A stretch of 64,000 bases of DNA from Cupriavidus lacunae (GCF_003353055.1 NZ_QKWJ01000023.1:1-64000); one strand, 5' to 3'; counted from the first letter of the stretch, positions 8,727 to 20,363 are shown. Notes: a model not told the origin generated them from the sequence alone. A program made the numbers and translations.

Positions 8727-9497
8727 TCAGTGCACAGCGGCCTGGGCAGCGCCGCTGCCCAGTGCGGCTTCGCCATCTACGGCGCCGCCGTAGTCATTGA
8801 TGGCGTGGTAGTGAACCTTGGCCTCGGGGCCCTGCGCAACATCGCCGGTCAGCGGGAACGTCTTGGTTTCGCCCGGGCCGACCATGCCGCCCTCTTCAAA
8901 CTTCGCGTTCTTGCCGCCGCCAACCAGTTCGAGGCTGGCGAAAGAAACGTGATACTTGCCGGGGTTGCTCGCTTCGAGCGCAGGCTTGCCGCCGGCCTGG
9001 GTGACGCGCCAGCTGATGCTGCCAGGGGCATCGTCGGCATTGCCCTTCAGGCCCACGGGGCGGAAGAACAGCTTGATGCGCGAGCGGAAGGCCAGTTGCA
9101 GCTTGTTGACATCGGCTTCTTCGGCGGTAGGCTTGGGCGGGACCTCCAGCACATTGAGCCAGAATACGGTCTCGCGGTCCTGCGCCAGCGGCTCGCCGGT
9201 GTAGATGATGCGCAGCGTCTGGCCCTTTTTCGGGTCGATGCGCGACACCGGCGGCGTCACGGTGAACGGTACATCTATGGACGACGGTGCTGCCTTCGGG
9301 TCGCCCTTGTCGATCCACGCCTGGGTCAACGCCGGCGACTTGCCTTCGTTGGTCAGCTTGATCGTGGTTTCGGTGTCTTTTGCGTTGTAGATGACCCGGG
9401 TGCCCGCTATGACCACGGAAGCTTGCGCGTGCAGCGCGCTCATGAGCCCCAGCGCAATAACGCCGGCTGAAATCAGGGACTTGATGGTCGTTTTCAT
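8727..9497 (-). CDS. fimC: Periplasmic fimbrial chaperone (PapD/FimC family)
   Basis: Periplasmic chaperone of 256 residues. A signal peptide ends near LHAQA. It is followed by two immunoglobulin-like domains carrying family features: the early VVIAGTRVIYNAKDTETTI strand with the conserved Arg, the LTQAWIDKGD stretch, and QTLRIIYTGEPLAQDRETVF. It donates a strand to nascent pilin subunits and delivers them to the usher next door. Start ATG at 9497 encodes a standard basic signal N-terminus. It is the second gene of the operon, about 100 bp after the pilin. Confidence 0.93.
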   Translation of the reverse strand: MKTTIKSLISAGVIALGLMSALHAQASVVIAGTRVIYNAKDTETTIKLTNEGKSPALTQAWIDKGDPKAAPSSIDVPFTVTPPVSRIDPKKGQTLRIIYTGEPLAQDRETVFWLNVLEVPPKPTAEEADVNKLQLAFRSRIKLFFRPVGLKGNADDAPGSISWRVTQAGGKPALEASNPGKYHVSFASLELVGGGKNAKFEEGGMVGPGETKTFPLTGDVAQGPEAKVHYHAINDYGGAVDGEAALGSGAAQAAVH

Positions 9498-9551
9498 GAT
9501 GGTAGCGGGGGGACTTGTTCGGGTGAACCGGCAAAACTGTCGTATTCGGAA

Positions 9552-9581
9552 GGCGCGGAGCGCGCCGGTAACACGCTCCGC
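9552..9581 (-). promoter_or_regulatory. Hairpin after the major pilin gene
   Basis: GCGGAGCG (9555-9562) pairs perfectly with CGCTCCGC (9574-9581). A competing stem GGCGCG / CGCGCC lies at 9552-9566. It starts about 19 bases after the pilin stop on the minus strand and has no T-run. In other fimbrial operons such stems stabilise the abundant pilin mRNA and limit distal transcription; that role is inferred here. Confidence 0.45.
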
Positions 9582-9599
9582 ACTCTTGGGTACTACGGC

Positions 9600-10145
9600 T
9601 TACTGGTAAGCGACGGTGTACATCACGCTCGAATTGGCGACACCGGCCGTTGCTGCGCCGGTTGCCACGTACTGGGCGGCGTACGGCAGCGTGGCGGCGC
9701 CGCTGGTGATGGCAACGACCGTCGAGTTCTGCGATGCATCCGCAAAGCCGGCCTTGATCGCGGTGAAAGTGCCGCCGTTCAGCAGGCCGATCTGCACGTT
9801 GGTGGCACCGCCGGTGTTCAGGATCAGGTTACCGGTGGAGGCGTCGGTGGTCGGGCCGGCTTCGAAGAAGGTATGCACATTGCCGGTGTTCGGCGTGCAA
9901 CCGGTCAGCGCGATCTGGAATGGCGTGCGGCCGGCGGTGTTGCCGGCAACATTCAGCGTCGAGGCCGAAACCGTCGGCAGCGCCACGGTGAAGTCCTTGG
10001 AGCCCGAACCGTTGCCGTTGATCGTGCAGGTCTGGGCCGTGATCTTGCCGGTGAATTGAATGGTGCCGTCAGCGGCGTGTGCAAACTGCGCGCCCATGGC
10101 GGTACCGGCGACGATCAGAGCGGCGAGGAGCTTGGTATGAGTCAT
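9600..10145 (-). CDS. Major fimbrial pilin (FimA family)
   Basis: Secreted pilin of 181 residues. A signal peptide is cleaved after FAHA. The mature domain starts TIQFTGKI and has a disulfide Cys pair (TAQTCTIN and ALTGCTPN). The C-terminus ends in VMYTVAYQ with the penultimate Tyr that docks to chaperone and usher. It is the first gene of the operon and, by analogy with related operons, the main structural subunit. The start ATG at 10145 is well placed for the signal peptide. A predicted promoter lies at 10270-10312. Glycine, alanine and threonine dominate, as usual for pilins. Confidence 0.92.
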   Translation of the reverse strand: MTHTKLLAALIVAGTAMGAQFAHAADGTIQFTGKITAQTCTINGNGSGSKDFTVALPTVSASTLNVAGNTAGRTPFQIALTGCTPNTGNVHTFFEAGPTTDASTGNLILNTGGATNVQIGLLNGGTFTAIKAGFADASQNSTVVAITSGAATLPYAAQYVATGAATAGVANSSVMYTVAYQ

Positions 10146-10269
10146 GATGAATGAGTCAGATAAGTTGATGGTCAGTTGGCGATCGGATCATCGGATCCGG
10201 CCCCGCCCCGTACCGCCATTCGACTGCCAGACTGGTCTTGCAGCTGCCGGTGGCCCCGGGGACAGCTGA

Positions 10270-10312
10270 ACTATAGGGACGGGGCTTAGTGCCACCAATC
10301 AGGCAAGCCTTA
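10270..10312 (-). promoter_or_regulatory. Pilin promoter with abutting activator-type repeat (site C)
   Basis: Read on the minus strand: the inverted repeat TAAGG-CTTG-CCTGA (10312-10299) is followed directly by TTGGTG (-35, weak), 17 bp, and TATAGT (-10, 10275-10270). The pilin ATG is 125 bp further. A palindrome touching a poor -35 is a classical activator position. The candidate activator would be the response regulator served by the hybrid kinase at 154-3492. Confidence 0.5.
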
Positions 10313-10540
10313 GATCTGGCTCAGATTTTTTTCCTTCGGGGCTGAAAGGCGTCGCCGTGGTTCTCAGACGTCACGACGCACGAATCTGGCTTGCGGGCGT
10401 ATGGCAGATGTGGCTGGGAAGGGCGTGGGCAGTGGCGGGACAGGCAGCCACGGACAGGAGGAATGACGTGCCGCGCCGGGCGACGCCGGCGGGAAACAGC
10501 GGCGCTCTGGCCAACGCCATGCGCGCCTCACGGCGCCGTG
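10313..10540. other. Upstream part of the pilin-trehalase gap
   Basis: The whole gap between the pilin start and the trehalase stop is 395 bp. Beyond the promoter at 10270-10312 it holds a short T-run on the plus strand near 10324 but no convincing gene, terminator or RNA element. Confidence 0.4.
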
Positions 10541-12313
10541 TCATCCGCCCCCGCACGTGGCCGGCACGTCTCCATAGAGCGCCATCAGCGCACTGGCGAT
10601 CCCGTTGGTCCAGCCAAACCCGTCCTGCAACGGGTATTCGCCCCCGCCCCCGCCTTTGGCCCGCCCCGCGCCATGTTTGATGCGGTATTTCTCTACCAGC
10701 TTGCATTCATGGATATAGAGGCTGGCCACGGTCGCCAGCCAGCGCTGCGCGATCTCGCGCGCCAGGTCGTCGTGGCCATAACGCGCCAGGCCGCGCACGG
10801 CCAGCCACTGCAGCGGCGCCCAGCCGTTGGGATGGTCCCATTGCTGGCCCGAGTTGGATTCCGTGGTGGCCAGGCCGCCGGCATCCAGCAGCCGCTCCGT
10901 CACCGCCCGGGCCACGGCTTGCGCCTGCGGTGCCTGGGCCAGGCCAAGATAGAGCGGCATCACCGTTGCCGCGGTCAGGCACGGGCGCGGCGCGCCGCGG
11001 CACCAGTCATAGTCGACAAAGGCGCCCGCGCTGCCGTCCCACATGTATTGCTGGATGGCCGCCTCGCGCCGCTGCGCCGCGGTACGGTAAGCCTGTGCCG
11101 CGGCGTCGCCCGCCTGTTCGCACAGCGTGGCCAGGCGCATTTCCAGGTGCCAGAGCAGTGCGTTCAGGTCGACCGGCAACATCGCCGTGGTCCGGATGGT
11201 GGCCAGGTCGGCGGGCTGGCCGGCTGGCGTGGAGGGCGAATCGAGCCAGCGCGAGCTGAAGTCCCAGCCCGACTCCGCCGCGGCGCGCAGGTCGCGGAAC
11301 ACCAGGTGGTGCGGCCGCCCGCTGCGCATCGCGGTCTCTATGTCTTCCAGGAAGGCTTCTTCGCGCGGCCACGGGCGGTCGTCCCAGTAGCGGTTCTGCA
11401 CGGCGCCGTCCGGCAGGCAGACCACCCGCCGGTGCGCATGGCCGGGCCGCACGCCGTCGGCACCGTCCATCCAGAAGTCGTATTCCCGGCGCAGCTGCGG
11501 CAGGAAGTCGATGGCGCTGGCCAGCTGCTCGCGCTCGAGCAGGTCCACCATCAGCGCAAACACCGGCGGCTGCGAGCGGCTCAGGTAGTAGTTGCGCGTG
11601 CCGTTCGGCACCAGGCCGTAGTGGTCGATCAGGTAGGCAAAGTTGCGCGCCATCTCCACCATCAGGTCGCCGCGCCCGCTGCCGGCCAGGCCCTCCATGG
11701 TGAAGTAGGAATCCCAGTAGTACAGCTCGCCGAAGCGGCCGCCCGGCACCACGTAGCGGTGCGGCAGCGGCAATAGCGACGACTGCGGCGGATGGGCCAC
11801 GGGCTCGCGCGTCAGCACCGGCCACAGGCTGTCGATATGCTCGCGCAGGGTGCTGGCGGGATCGGACACGTAGTGGCTGTCCGGCACCGTGGCGCGGGTG
11901 AAATACGCCTGCACGAAATCGGCCAGCGAGAAGCCGGGCGTGTCGCGCAATTCACGGTAGCGCGCCACGATCAGGTCCGGGTCGCAGTTGGGAATGCAGT
12001 CTGGGAAGGTCTTGCTGTCGGCAAACAGGCCGCTGTGCTGGACATCGACAAACAGCTCGCAGTAGCGCGCCGCGGGCGACAGCATGTCGGCGCAGGCGCA
12101 GCCGGGCAGCGCGTGCGGCGGCGGGCAGTCGCGGTGCGTGACCAGCGCGGGCCGCGCTGCCGCATGGACCTTGCCGGGCGCGGCAGCGGGCCCCGGCACA
12201 GCGCCGGCGCCGTCAGGCGTGGCCGGGGCGGTGTGCGGCACCATGCTGCCGGCAGCCGGGGCTGGCGACGGCGGGATGGCGGGTGCCGGCTCGGACTTGG
12301 CTGTCGGCTGCAT
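10541..12313 (-). CDS. treA: Trehalase (GH37)
   Basis: Hydrolyses alpha,alpha-trehalose to two glucose units. The 590-residue protein carries both family signatures: PGGRFGELYYWDSYFT and QWDHPNGWAPLQW. The catalytic acid lies in the ESGWDFSSRW motif and the base in the TTESNSG stretch. The ATG at 12313 is preceded by a strong AAGGAGG. No signal peptide is visible: the first 70 residues are a proline/alanine-rich, probably disordered stretch, so the enzyme may be cytoplasmic or exported by an unrecognised route. It stands alone, downstream of an exporter gene on the same strand and more than 100 bp from it. Confidence 0.92.
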   Translation of the reverse strand: MQPTAKSEPAPAIPPSPAPAAGSMVPHTAPATPDGAGAVPGPAAAPGKVHAAARPALVTHRDCPPPHALPGCACADMLSPAARYCELFVDVQHSGLFADSKTFPDCIPNCDPDLIVARYRELRDTPGFSLADFVQAYFTRATVPDSHYVSDPASTLREHIDSLWPVLTREPVAHPPQSSLLPLPHRYVVPGGRFGELYYWDSYFTMEGLAGSGRGDLMVEMARNFAYLIDHYGLVPNGTRNYYLSRSQPPVFALMVDLLEREQLASAIDFLPQLRREYDFWMDGADGVRPGHAHRRVVCLPDGAVQNRYWDDRPWPREEAFLEDIETAMRSGRPHHLVFRDLRAAAESGWDFSSRWLDSPSTPAGQPADLATIRTTAMLPVDLNALLWHLEMRLATLCEQAGDAAAQAYRTAAQRREAAIQQYMWDGSAGAFVDYDWCRGAPRPCLTAATVMPLYLGLAQAPQAQAVARAVTERLLDAGGLATTESNSGQQWDHPNGWAPLQWLAVRGLARYGHDDLAREIAQRWLATVASLYIHECKLVEKYRIKHGAGRAKGGGGGEYPLQDGFGWTNGIASALMALYGDVPATCGGG

Positions 12314-12441
12314 GGGCGCCTCCTTGTACCGGGTGCTGCCGGCGCATATGGGATAGAAATAGGAGCCGGAAGGTGCGGGGTAAGTTCGCAGCCGCCGCGC
12401 AAAGCGGCGCATGTGTCACGCAGGCAGCAAGGCGCAGCGGC

Positions 12442-13866
12442 TTACACCTCCTTCTCCCCGTGCCCGCCCGCGAGCGCGGGCGGGGCCTCGCGGACCCCCA
12501 GCTGCATGAAGATCCAGGCCGACGCGCAGGTGATCAGCCCCATGCAGACAAAGGTCGCATGGAAGGCAGGCAGCACCGCCGCGGTATCGCCGCCGAAGCG
12601 GGTCTGGAAGGTCGCCAGCAACGCGCCCGCCGAAGTCACCGCCAGGCTCATCGACAGCATCTGCACCATCGACAGCATGCTGTTGCCGCTGCTGGCGCCG
12701 GCGCCGCTCAGGTCCTTCAGCGTGACCGTGTTCATGGCCGTGAACTGGATCGAATTGACCATGCCGAACACAGCCAGCAGCGGAACCAGCAGCCACAGCG
12801 GCAGCTGCGGCGTGATCAGCGCGAAGGCCGCCATCACCAGGCCCACCATGAAGGTATTGCCGACCAGCACGCGGCGGTAGCCATGGCGTTGGATCAGCCG
12901 CGTGGCCAGGCGCTTCGACGCCATGCCGGCGGCGGTCACCGGCAGCATCATCAGGCCCGCGTTGAACGGCGAATAGCCCAGGCTGATCTGCAGCGTCAGC
13001 GGGATCAGGAACGGCATCGAGCCATTGCCGATGCGCGCGAACAGGTTGCCCAGCAGCCCGACGCTGAAGCTGTGGATGCGGAACAGCCGCAGCGCGAACA
13101 GCGGCTGCTTGCGGCGGTTGGCGTGCAGCCCGTAGGCGGTCAGCGCGGCCATGCTGGCGATCAGCAGCATCAGCACGGTGGCATGCTGGAACCCCAGCCC
13201 CGCCAGCCCGTCGAGCGAGAACGACAGCGCCAGCATGGCGATGGCCAGCAGCAGGTAGCCGGCGATGTCGAAGGGGCCGATGCCGGTCAGCCGCGCATTC
13301 GGCATGTAGCGCACCGTCGCCAGTGCGCCCAGCACGCCGACCGGCACATTGATCAGGAAGATCCAGTGCCAGGACAAGGCCTGCGTCAGCCAGCCGCCCA
13401 GCGTCGGGCCGATCAGCGGGCCGATCATGCCGGGGATGGCAACGAAGCTCAGCGCCTGCAGGTACTGGTCGCGCGGGAAGGTGCGCAGCACCGCCAGGCG
13501 CCCCACCGGCAGCAGCATCGCCCCGCCCACGCCCTGCACCACGCGCGCGCCGATCAGGAAGTTCAGCGTGGGCGCGTAGGCGCACAGCAGCGAGCCCGCC
13601 ACGAACAGCCCGATCGCGGTCTGGAAGATGGTGCGGGTGCCGAAGCGGTCCGCCAGCCAGCCCGAGGCCGGGATCACCACCGCCATGGTCAGCGAGTAGG
13701 CAATCACCACCGACTGCATCCGCAGCGGGCTCTCGCCCAGGCTGTGCGCCATCGACGGCAGCGCGGTGTTGACGATGGTCGAGTCCAGCGTCTGCATAAA
13801 GAAGCCGACCGCCACCACCCACAGCATGATGCGGCGGGTGTGGTCGTCGGGCTGGGGCGTGGTCAT
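12442..13866 (-). CDS. mdtD: MdtD-like MFS exporter (DHA2 family)
   Basis: Inner-membrane drug:proton antiporter of the 14-helix DHA2 family, 474 residues, close to E. coli MdtD (471). Motif D1-like residues at the start (FFMQTLDSTIVNTALPSMA) and motif A (GWLADRFGTRTIF) are clear; motif C-like PGMIGPLIGPTLGGWL follows. The ATG at 13866 (MTTPQPDD) is chosen; the frame runs 21 codons further but includes no better start. It is divergent from the ACP-ligase-acyltransferase gene at 14118. The substrate is unknown. Confidence 0.9.
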   Translation of the reverse strand: MTTPQPDDHTRRIMLWVVAVGFFMQTLDSTIVNTALPSMAHSLGESPLRMQSVVIAYSLTMAVVIPASGWLADRFGTRTIFQTAIGLFVAGSLLCAYAPTLNFLIGARVVQGVGGAMLLPVGRLAVLRTFPRDQYLQALSFVAIPGMIGPLIGPTLGGWLTQALSWHWIFLINVPVGVLGALATVRYMPNARLTGIGPFDIAGYLLLAIAMLALSFSLDGLAGLGFQHATVLMLLIASMAALTAYGLHANRRKQPLFALRLFRIHSFSVGLLGNLFARIGNGSMPFLIPLTLQISLGYSPFNAGLMMLPVTAAGMASKRLATRLIQRHGYRRVLVGNTFMVGLVMAAFALITPQLPLWLLVPLLAVFGMVNSIQFTAMNTVTLKDLSGAGASSGNSMLSMVQMLSMSLAVTSAGALLATFQTRFGGDTAAVLPAFHATFVCMGLITCASAWIFMQLGVREAPPALAGGHGEKEV

Positions 13867-13934
13867 ATGGCGGGCTCCGGTCCGGCCAGCCCCCCCGGTA
13901 CCCCGGTGTGCGCCGGCCAAAGCCGACACCTTAA

Positions 13935-13956
13935 TTGCCTATCGCGGAACAGGCAA
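13935..13956. promoter_or_regulatory. Palindrome TTGCCT-N10-AGGCAA in divergent gap
   Basis: Perfect 6-bp arms in the 251-bp gap between the exporter and the acyl-ligase fusion gene, 69 bp from the exporter start. Its position suits an operator shared by the two divergent genes. No regulator gene is adjacent. Confidence 0.3.
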
Positions 13957-14117
13957 ATCACGATCAGGAAGCCGGGGGCTTGCCGGCCGGTGCCCGGTTC
14001 GGCACCTGCCTCGACAATTTCCGCACGCAGCCTATCTTAGGGGTGTCAGTCCAGGCGTCATCAGGCAGGGCCAGCCAGCACCCGCCCGCCGATGCGCGTG
14101 GAAAAGGCTAGACGCGC

Positions 14118-16976
<2,859 letters not shown>

Positions 16977-16979
<3 letters not shown>

Positions 16980-17139
16980 TGTCCTGAGTCGGAAGCTCGT
17001 TGCAGAAATAAGTCTGTCGAGAAGGTGCGCGAGCCTAGGAGCGAAGCGCAGCAAGGCTGGAGCCTTGCGAGCATTCGCGACGACGGATCGTGCAGCTTAT
17101 CGGCAGACTTATGCAACGAACTTGCGATTCAGGACACTA
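16977..17139. repeat. 163-bp palindromic repeat (MITE/REP-like)
   Basis: The ends are inverted repeats: TAGTGTCCTGA at 16977 matches the complement of TCAGGACACTA ending at 17139, and the match runs inward through GTTCGTTGCA and AAGTCTG-like blocks. At the centre GCAAGGCT-GG-AGCCTTGC (17051-17068) is a perfect hairpin. The whole unit can fold as one long imperfect stem. The left end supplies the TAG stop of the upstream gene. A further TAGTGTCCTG follows at 17137, making the 16-bp palindrome AGGACACTAGTGTCCT (17131-17146). It has no coding capacity. Confidence 0.75.
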
Positions 17140-17165
17140 GTGTCCTGCCGCAACCTATGCGCGAC

Positions 17166-19355
17166 TCAGAGCGCAGCGCGCAGGCCCACGAAGAAGCGCC
17201 GCCCCGGCGCCGGCTCGAAATACCGCCCATTGGCCTCGTTGACGATCACCGAGCCGATGTAGCGCCGGTCAGTGAGGTTGTCGACGCGGCCGAAGACATA
17301 GAGGCGGGTCGGGCCGACGCGGAATTCATAGCCGGCGCGCAGGTTGAACACCGCATAGCCGGGCGCCGCCTGCGTATTGAGGTCGTCGGCGTAGACGCGG
17401 CTGTCGACACGCAGCTCGGCCCCCAGCGTCAGCGGCGCGAGCGGTCGCCATGACAGGTCGGCGGCCAGGCTGTGGCGCGCGGTGCCGGGCAGGCGATTGC
17501 CGGCGGCCACGGTCTGGCCCTGCGCGTTGACGAAGCTGTCGCCAAAATAAGCATCGAGCCAGGTATAGGCCAGCCCCGCCTCGATCCGGCTGCCGCCGCC
17601 CTTGCCCGGCGTGCCCACCTCGCCGAGAAAGCCGCCGCGCCAGCCCAGCTCGAAACCGCGCCGGCGCACGCCGCTGACATTCTGGTAAACCGTGCGCCCG
17701 GCGTTGTTCGATTGCGGCACCACCTCGTCATGGCTGTCGGCATCGAACAGCGCCGCCTCCAGCCGCTGCCCCGCCGCCTGCCACTTGATGCCGATCTCGC
17801 CCTGGCGGCTGGTGGACGCCTGCAAACCCAGGTTGCTGCCAACGCCGCCGGGGCCATAGGCGACCTCGGTCAGGGTCGGGGTCTCGAAGCCGCGGCCAAG
17901 GTTGGCGTAGACATTGAGCGAATCCAGCGCGTGCCACACCACGCCAAGCACCGGGCTGACGTTGTGGTAGGTCGCGGTGCCGCTGTCATCGGGACTGGCC
18001 GCATTGATGAAATGGTCGTCGATGCCAAGCCGCACCCGGCTGGCGCGCACGCCGCCCACCAGTTGCCAGGCCGGGTGGAAGGTCCAGTCGAACTGCGCGA
18101 AGGCGCCGAGATCGGTCGCGGTATCGGTTTCATCGCGGCGCAGCGCGCCCTGCGTGCCGTTCTGGTTGACGTAGCCGTTGCGGCCGTCGCGCATGCCGTT
18201 GGCTTCAAGCCCGGCGCTCCACAGCAGGGGCAGGCCGGCGGTGGTGGTGGTGCGCCGGGTCCAGGACAGCGCGGCGCCGCCGTAGGTGCGGCCCAGGTCG
18301 ACAATGCCGCCGGCCGAACTGGGCGCGGCGCCGCTGAGGCCCAGCCGCTGGTACAGGTTGCGCGTGCCGCCGTAGAGCCGTGCCGACAGGCTGTCGGTCT
18401 CGGTGAGCTGGTGGTCCACGACCACGCCGGCCTGGGTCTGCTCGACGCTCTTGCCGGTATCGAACTGGACCGCGGCGGGCACGGCCTGGCGCGGGCTGGC
18501 ATCGGCCTGCGCGCGCGTCAGCCCCAGCGGGTCCTGGGCCAGCGGCTGGTTGAAGTAGTTGAACTGGCCGGTCACGCGCGTGCCGCTGGCCGGCTGCGCC
18601 ACCACCCTGGCATTGAGCTGGTAGCGGCGCGCCGCGCTGTGCTCGCGGTAGCCGTCGGTCTGGTAGGTCCAGGCATCAATGGAGCCGCCGAGCCGGTCAT
18701 TGCCGCCGGCCAGCGCCACGCCGGCCTGCCACTGGCCGTCCGAGCCCAAGCCTGTGGACGCGCGCCCGGTAAAGCCATCCTTGGGCGGATCGGGCGTGAA
18801 CACCTGCACCACGCCGCCCGACGCATTGCCATACAGCTGGGCGAACGGACCGCGCAGCACCTCGACGCGGCCGGCGTTGGCAAGGTCGGCGGTGGAGGCC
18901 TGCCCCTGCCCGTCGGGCATGGTGGCAGGAATGCCGTCGACATAAAGCCGCACGCCGCGCACGCCAAAGGTCGAGCGCGTGCCGAAGCCGCGCACCGCAA
19001 GCTGCAGGTCCTGCGAATAGTTCTGCCGGTCGCGCACCGCCACGCCCGGCACGCCGGCCAGCACCTCCGACAGGTTCACCAGCGGCGTGGCGCTGCGCAG
19101 GGGATCGACCGGCACGCTGTCGACCGCGGCGGGCGCATCAAAGCGGCGCTGTTCGCTGCGGGTGGCGCTGACCACCACGTCGGGCAGGGTTTCGGCGGTA
19201 GCGGCCGCCACCGCCGTGCCGGGCGGGTCCGCGGCACGCGCACCGGCGCTGACCAGGACCAGCGCGGCAAGCGCCAGTGCGCAGCGGGCCGGGAATGGAA
19301 TACCGGAGCGGCGCCGCCGCCGGACCGCCAAACTCTGCCTGCCGCCTGGTTTCAT
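17166..19355 (-). CDS. TonB-dependent outer-membrane receptor
   Basis: Energy-coupled outer-membrane transporter of about 729 residues. An arginine-rich signal peptide ends at GARA and is followed by the plug domain (LPDVVVSATRSEQ as TonB-box region, NLSEVLAGVPGV, VRGFGTRSTFGVRGVRLYVDGIPATMPDG) and a 22-strand barrel. Near the C-terminus the last strands read VFGRVDNLTDRRY and end in FFVGLRAAL. Sequence style resembles ferric-siderophore receptors, but the ligand cannot be told. No N-terminal signalling domain is present. The ATG at 19355 is preferred; a TTG 23 codons upstream is also open. No Fur box or cobalamin riboswitch was recognised upstream. Confidence 0.87.
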   Translation of the reverse strand: MKPGGRQSLAVRRRRRSGIPFPARCALALAALVLVSAGARAADPPGTAVAAATAETLPDVVVSATRSEQRRFDAPAAVDSVPVDPLRSATPLVNLSEVLAGVPGVAVRDRQNYSQDLQLAVRGFGTRSTFGVRGVRLYVDGIPATMPDGQGQASTADLANAGRVEVLRGPFAQLYGNASGGVVQVFTPDPPKDGFTGRASTGLGSDGQWQAGVALAGGNDRLGGSIDAWTYQTDGYREHSAARRYQLNARVVAQPASGTRVTGQFNYFNQPLAQDPLGLTRAQADASPRQAVPAAVQFDTGKSVEQTQAGVVVDHQLTETDSLSARLYGGTRNLYQRLGLSGAAPSSAGGIVDLGRTYGGAALSWTRRTTTTAGLPLLWSAGLEANGMRDGRNGYVNQNGTQGALRRDETDTATDLGAFAQFDWTFHPAWQLVGGVRASRVRLGIDDHFINAASPDDSGTATYHNVSPVLGVVWHALDSLNVYANLGRGFETPTLTEVAYGPGGVGSNLGLQASTSRQGEIGIKWQAAGQRLEAALFDADSHDEVVPQSNNAGRTVYQNVSGVRRRGFELGWRGGFLGEVGTPGKGGGSRIEAGLAYTWLDAYFGDSFVNAQGQTVAAGNRLPGTARHSLAADLSWRPLAPLTLGAELRVDSRVYADDLNTQAAPGYAVFNLRAGYEFRVGPTRLYVFGRVDNLTDRRYIGSVIVNEANGRYFEPAPGRRFFVGLRAAL

Positions 19356-19666
19356 GGGGATCGGAAGCGGTTGCGGGTTCTGCCGCGGATGCACGAGCGC
19401 CGGGCACAGGTGGATGTGCCGCAACTTTATCGCGTCGGACCCGCTATTGCCACGCGCCGGGGCGCGGGGAAAACCCGCGGATGCGACGGTGCCTGCACCT
19501 CCGAATGATGTTCAGAGAATTTCAACAAGTGATTGCGGGATGGCTGAAGCTGCCGCTGCCGTGGCGCCCTACACTTCATTCACCACCCGCCGCACCCGCA
19601 CCAATCCAATACGCGATGCAGCATAAGGGTATTCAGATTTTCGCAATCACCAAGGGAACCACCATC
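19356..19666. other. Divergent intergenic region, receptor / flavodoxin
   Basis: 311 bp between the divergent receptor and flavodoxin genes. I searched for a Fur box, a B12 box and other riboswitch cores and saw none that is convincing. A less GC-rich stretch at about 19500-19660 probably holds the flavodoxin promoter. Confidence 0.4.
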
Positions 19667-20287
19667 ATGACCACCGCCTCCACCCGCGTCGCCATCGTCT
19701 ACCACAGCGGCTACGGCCACACCGCCAAGCAGGCCCAGGCCGTCGCACGCGGCGCCGGCAATGTCGAAGGCGCTGAAAGCCTGCTGATCCCGGTCGAGGA
19801 CATCGACCAGCACTGGGACACGCTGGAACAGGTGGACGCCATCATCTTCGGCGCGCCGACCTACATGGGCAGCGCCTCGGCCCAGTTCAAGGGCTTTATG
19901 GACGCCACCTCGCCCAATGTCTTTGCCAAGGGCGGCAAGTGGGCCAACAAGGTTGCCGCCGGCTTCACCAACTCGGCCTCGCGCTCGGGCGACAAGCTGG
20001 CCACGCTGCAGCAGATCTCGATCTTCGCGGCGCAGCACGGCATGCACTGGGTCAACCTGGGCCTGCCCCCGGGCCACAACAACTCCAAGTCGACCGAAGA
20101 CTCGCTGAACCGCCACGGCTTCTTCCTGGGCGCCGCCGCGCAGTCCAACGCCGACGAAAGCGCCGACGTGGTGCCGCCGCTGGCCGACTTGCGCACCGCC
20201 GAGCACCTGGGTGCCCGCGTGGCCGAAGTGGCGCAGCAACTGGTCGCGGGCCGGCGTGCGCTGGCGGCACTGAAAGAAACCGCCTGA
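19667..20287 (+). CDS. Flavodoxin-like NAD(P)H oxidoreductase
   Basis: Soluble FMN protein of 206 residues. The phosphate-binding loop is YHSGYGHTAKQ near residue 12. The FGAPTYMGSASAQFK stretch (about 70) and a C-terminal lid match the WrbA/FMN-reductase fold. Members reduce quinones or other small molecules with NAD(P)H; the true substrate is unknown. AAGGGAA lies upstream of ATG 19667. It stands alone and is followed by a strong intrinsic terminator. Confidence 0.85.
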   Translation: MTTASTRVAIVYHSGYGHTAKQAQAVARGAGNVEGAESLLIPVEDIDQHWDTLEQVDAIIFGAPTYMGSASAQFKGFMDATSPNVFAKGGKWANKVAAGFTNSASRSGDKLATLQQISIFAAQHGMHWVNLGLPPGHNNSKSTEDSLNRHGFFLGAAAQSNADESADVVPPLADLRTAEHLGARVAEVAQQLVAGRRALAALKETA

Positions 20288-20306
20288 TCCCGTCACACGC
20301 AGACTG

Positions 20307-20335
20307 ATCGGCCTCACATGGGGCCGATTTTTTTT
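20307..20335 (+). terminator. Intrinsic terminator after the flavodoxin gene
   Basis: ATCGGCC (20307-20313), an 8-nt loop, GGCCGAT (20322-20328) and a T-run to 20335. It begins 20 bases after the stop codon. Confidence 0.85.
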
Positions 20336-20363
20336 GGCCAGGGCAGTTGCGGGCCCCTGCCGC

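Noticed and set aside
12283-14040. Plus-strand open frame opposite the exporter
   Set aside because: Gln/Arg/His-rich translation without domains; the exporter on the other strand has clear MFS motifs.
19356-19667. Cobalamin riboswitch or Fur box upstream of the TonB receptor
   Set aside because: No B12-box core and no good match to the Fur palindrome was found on either strand.
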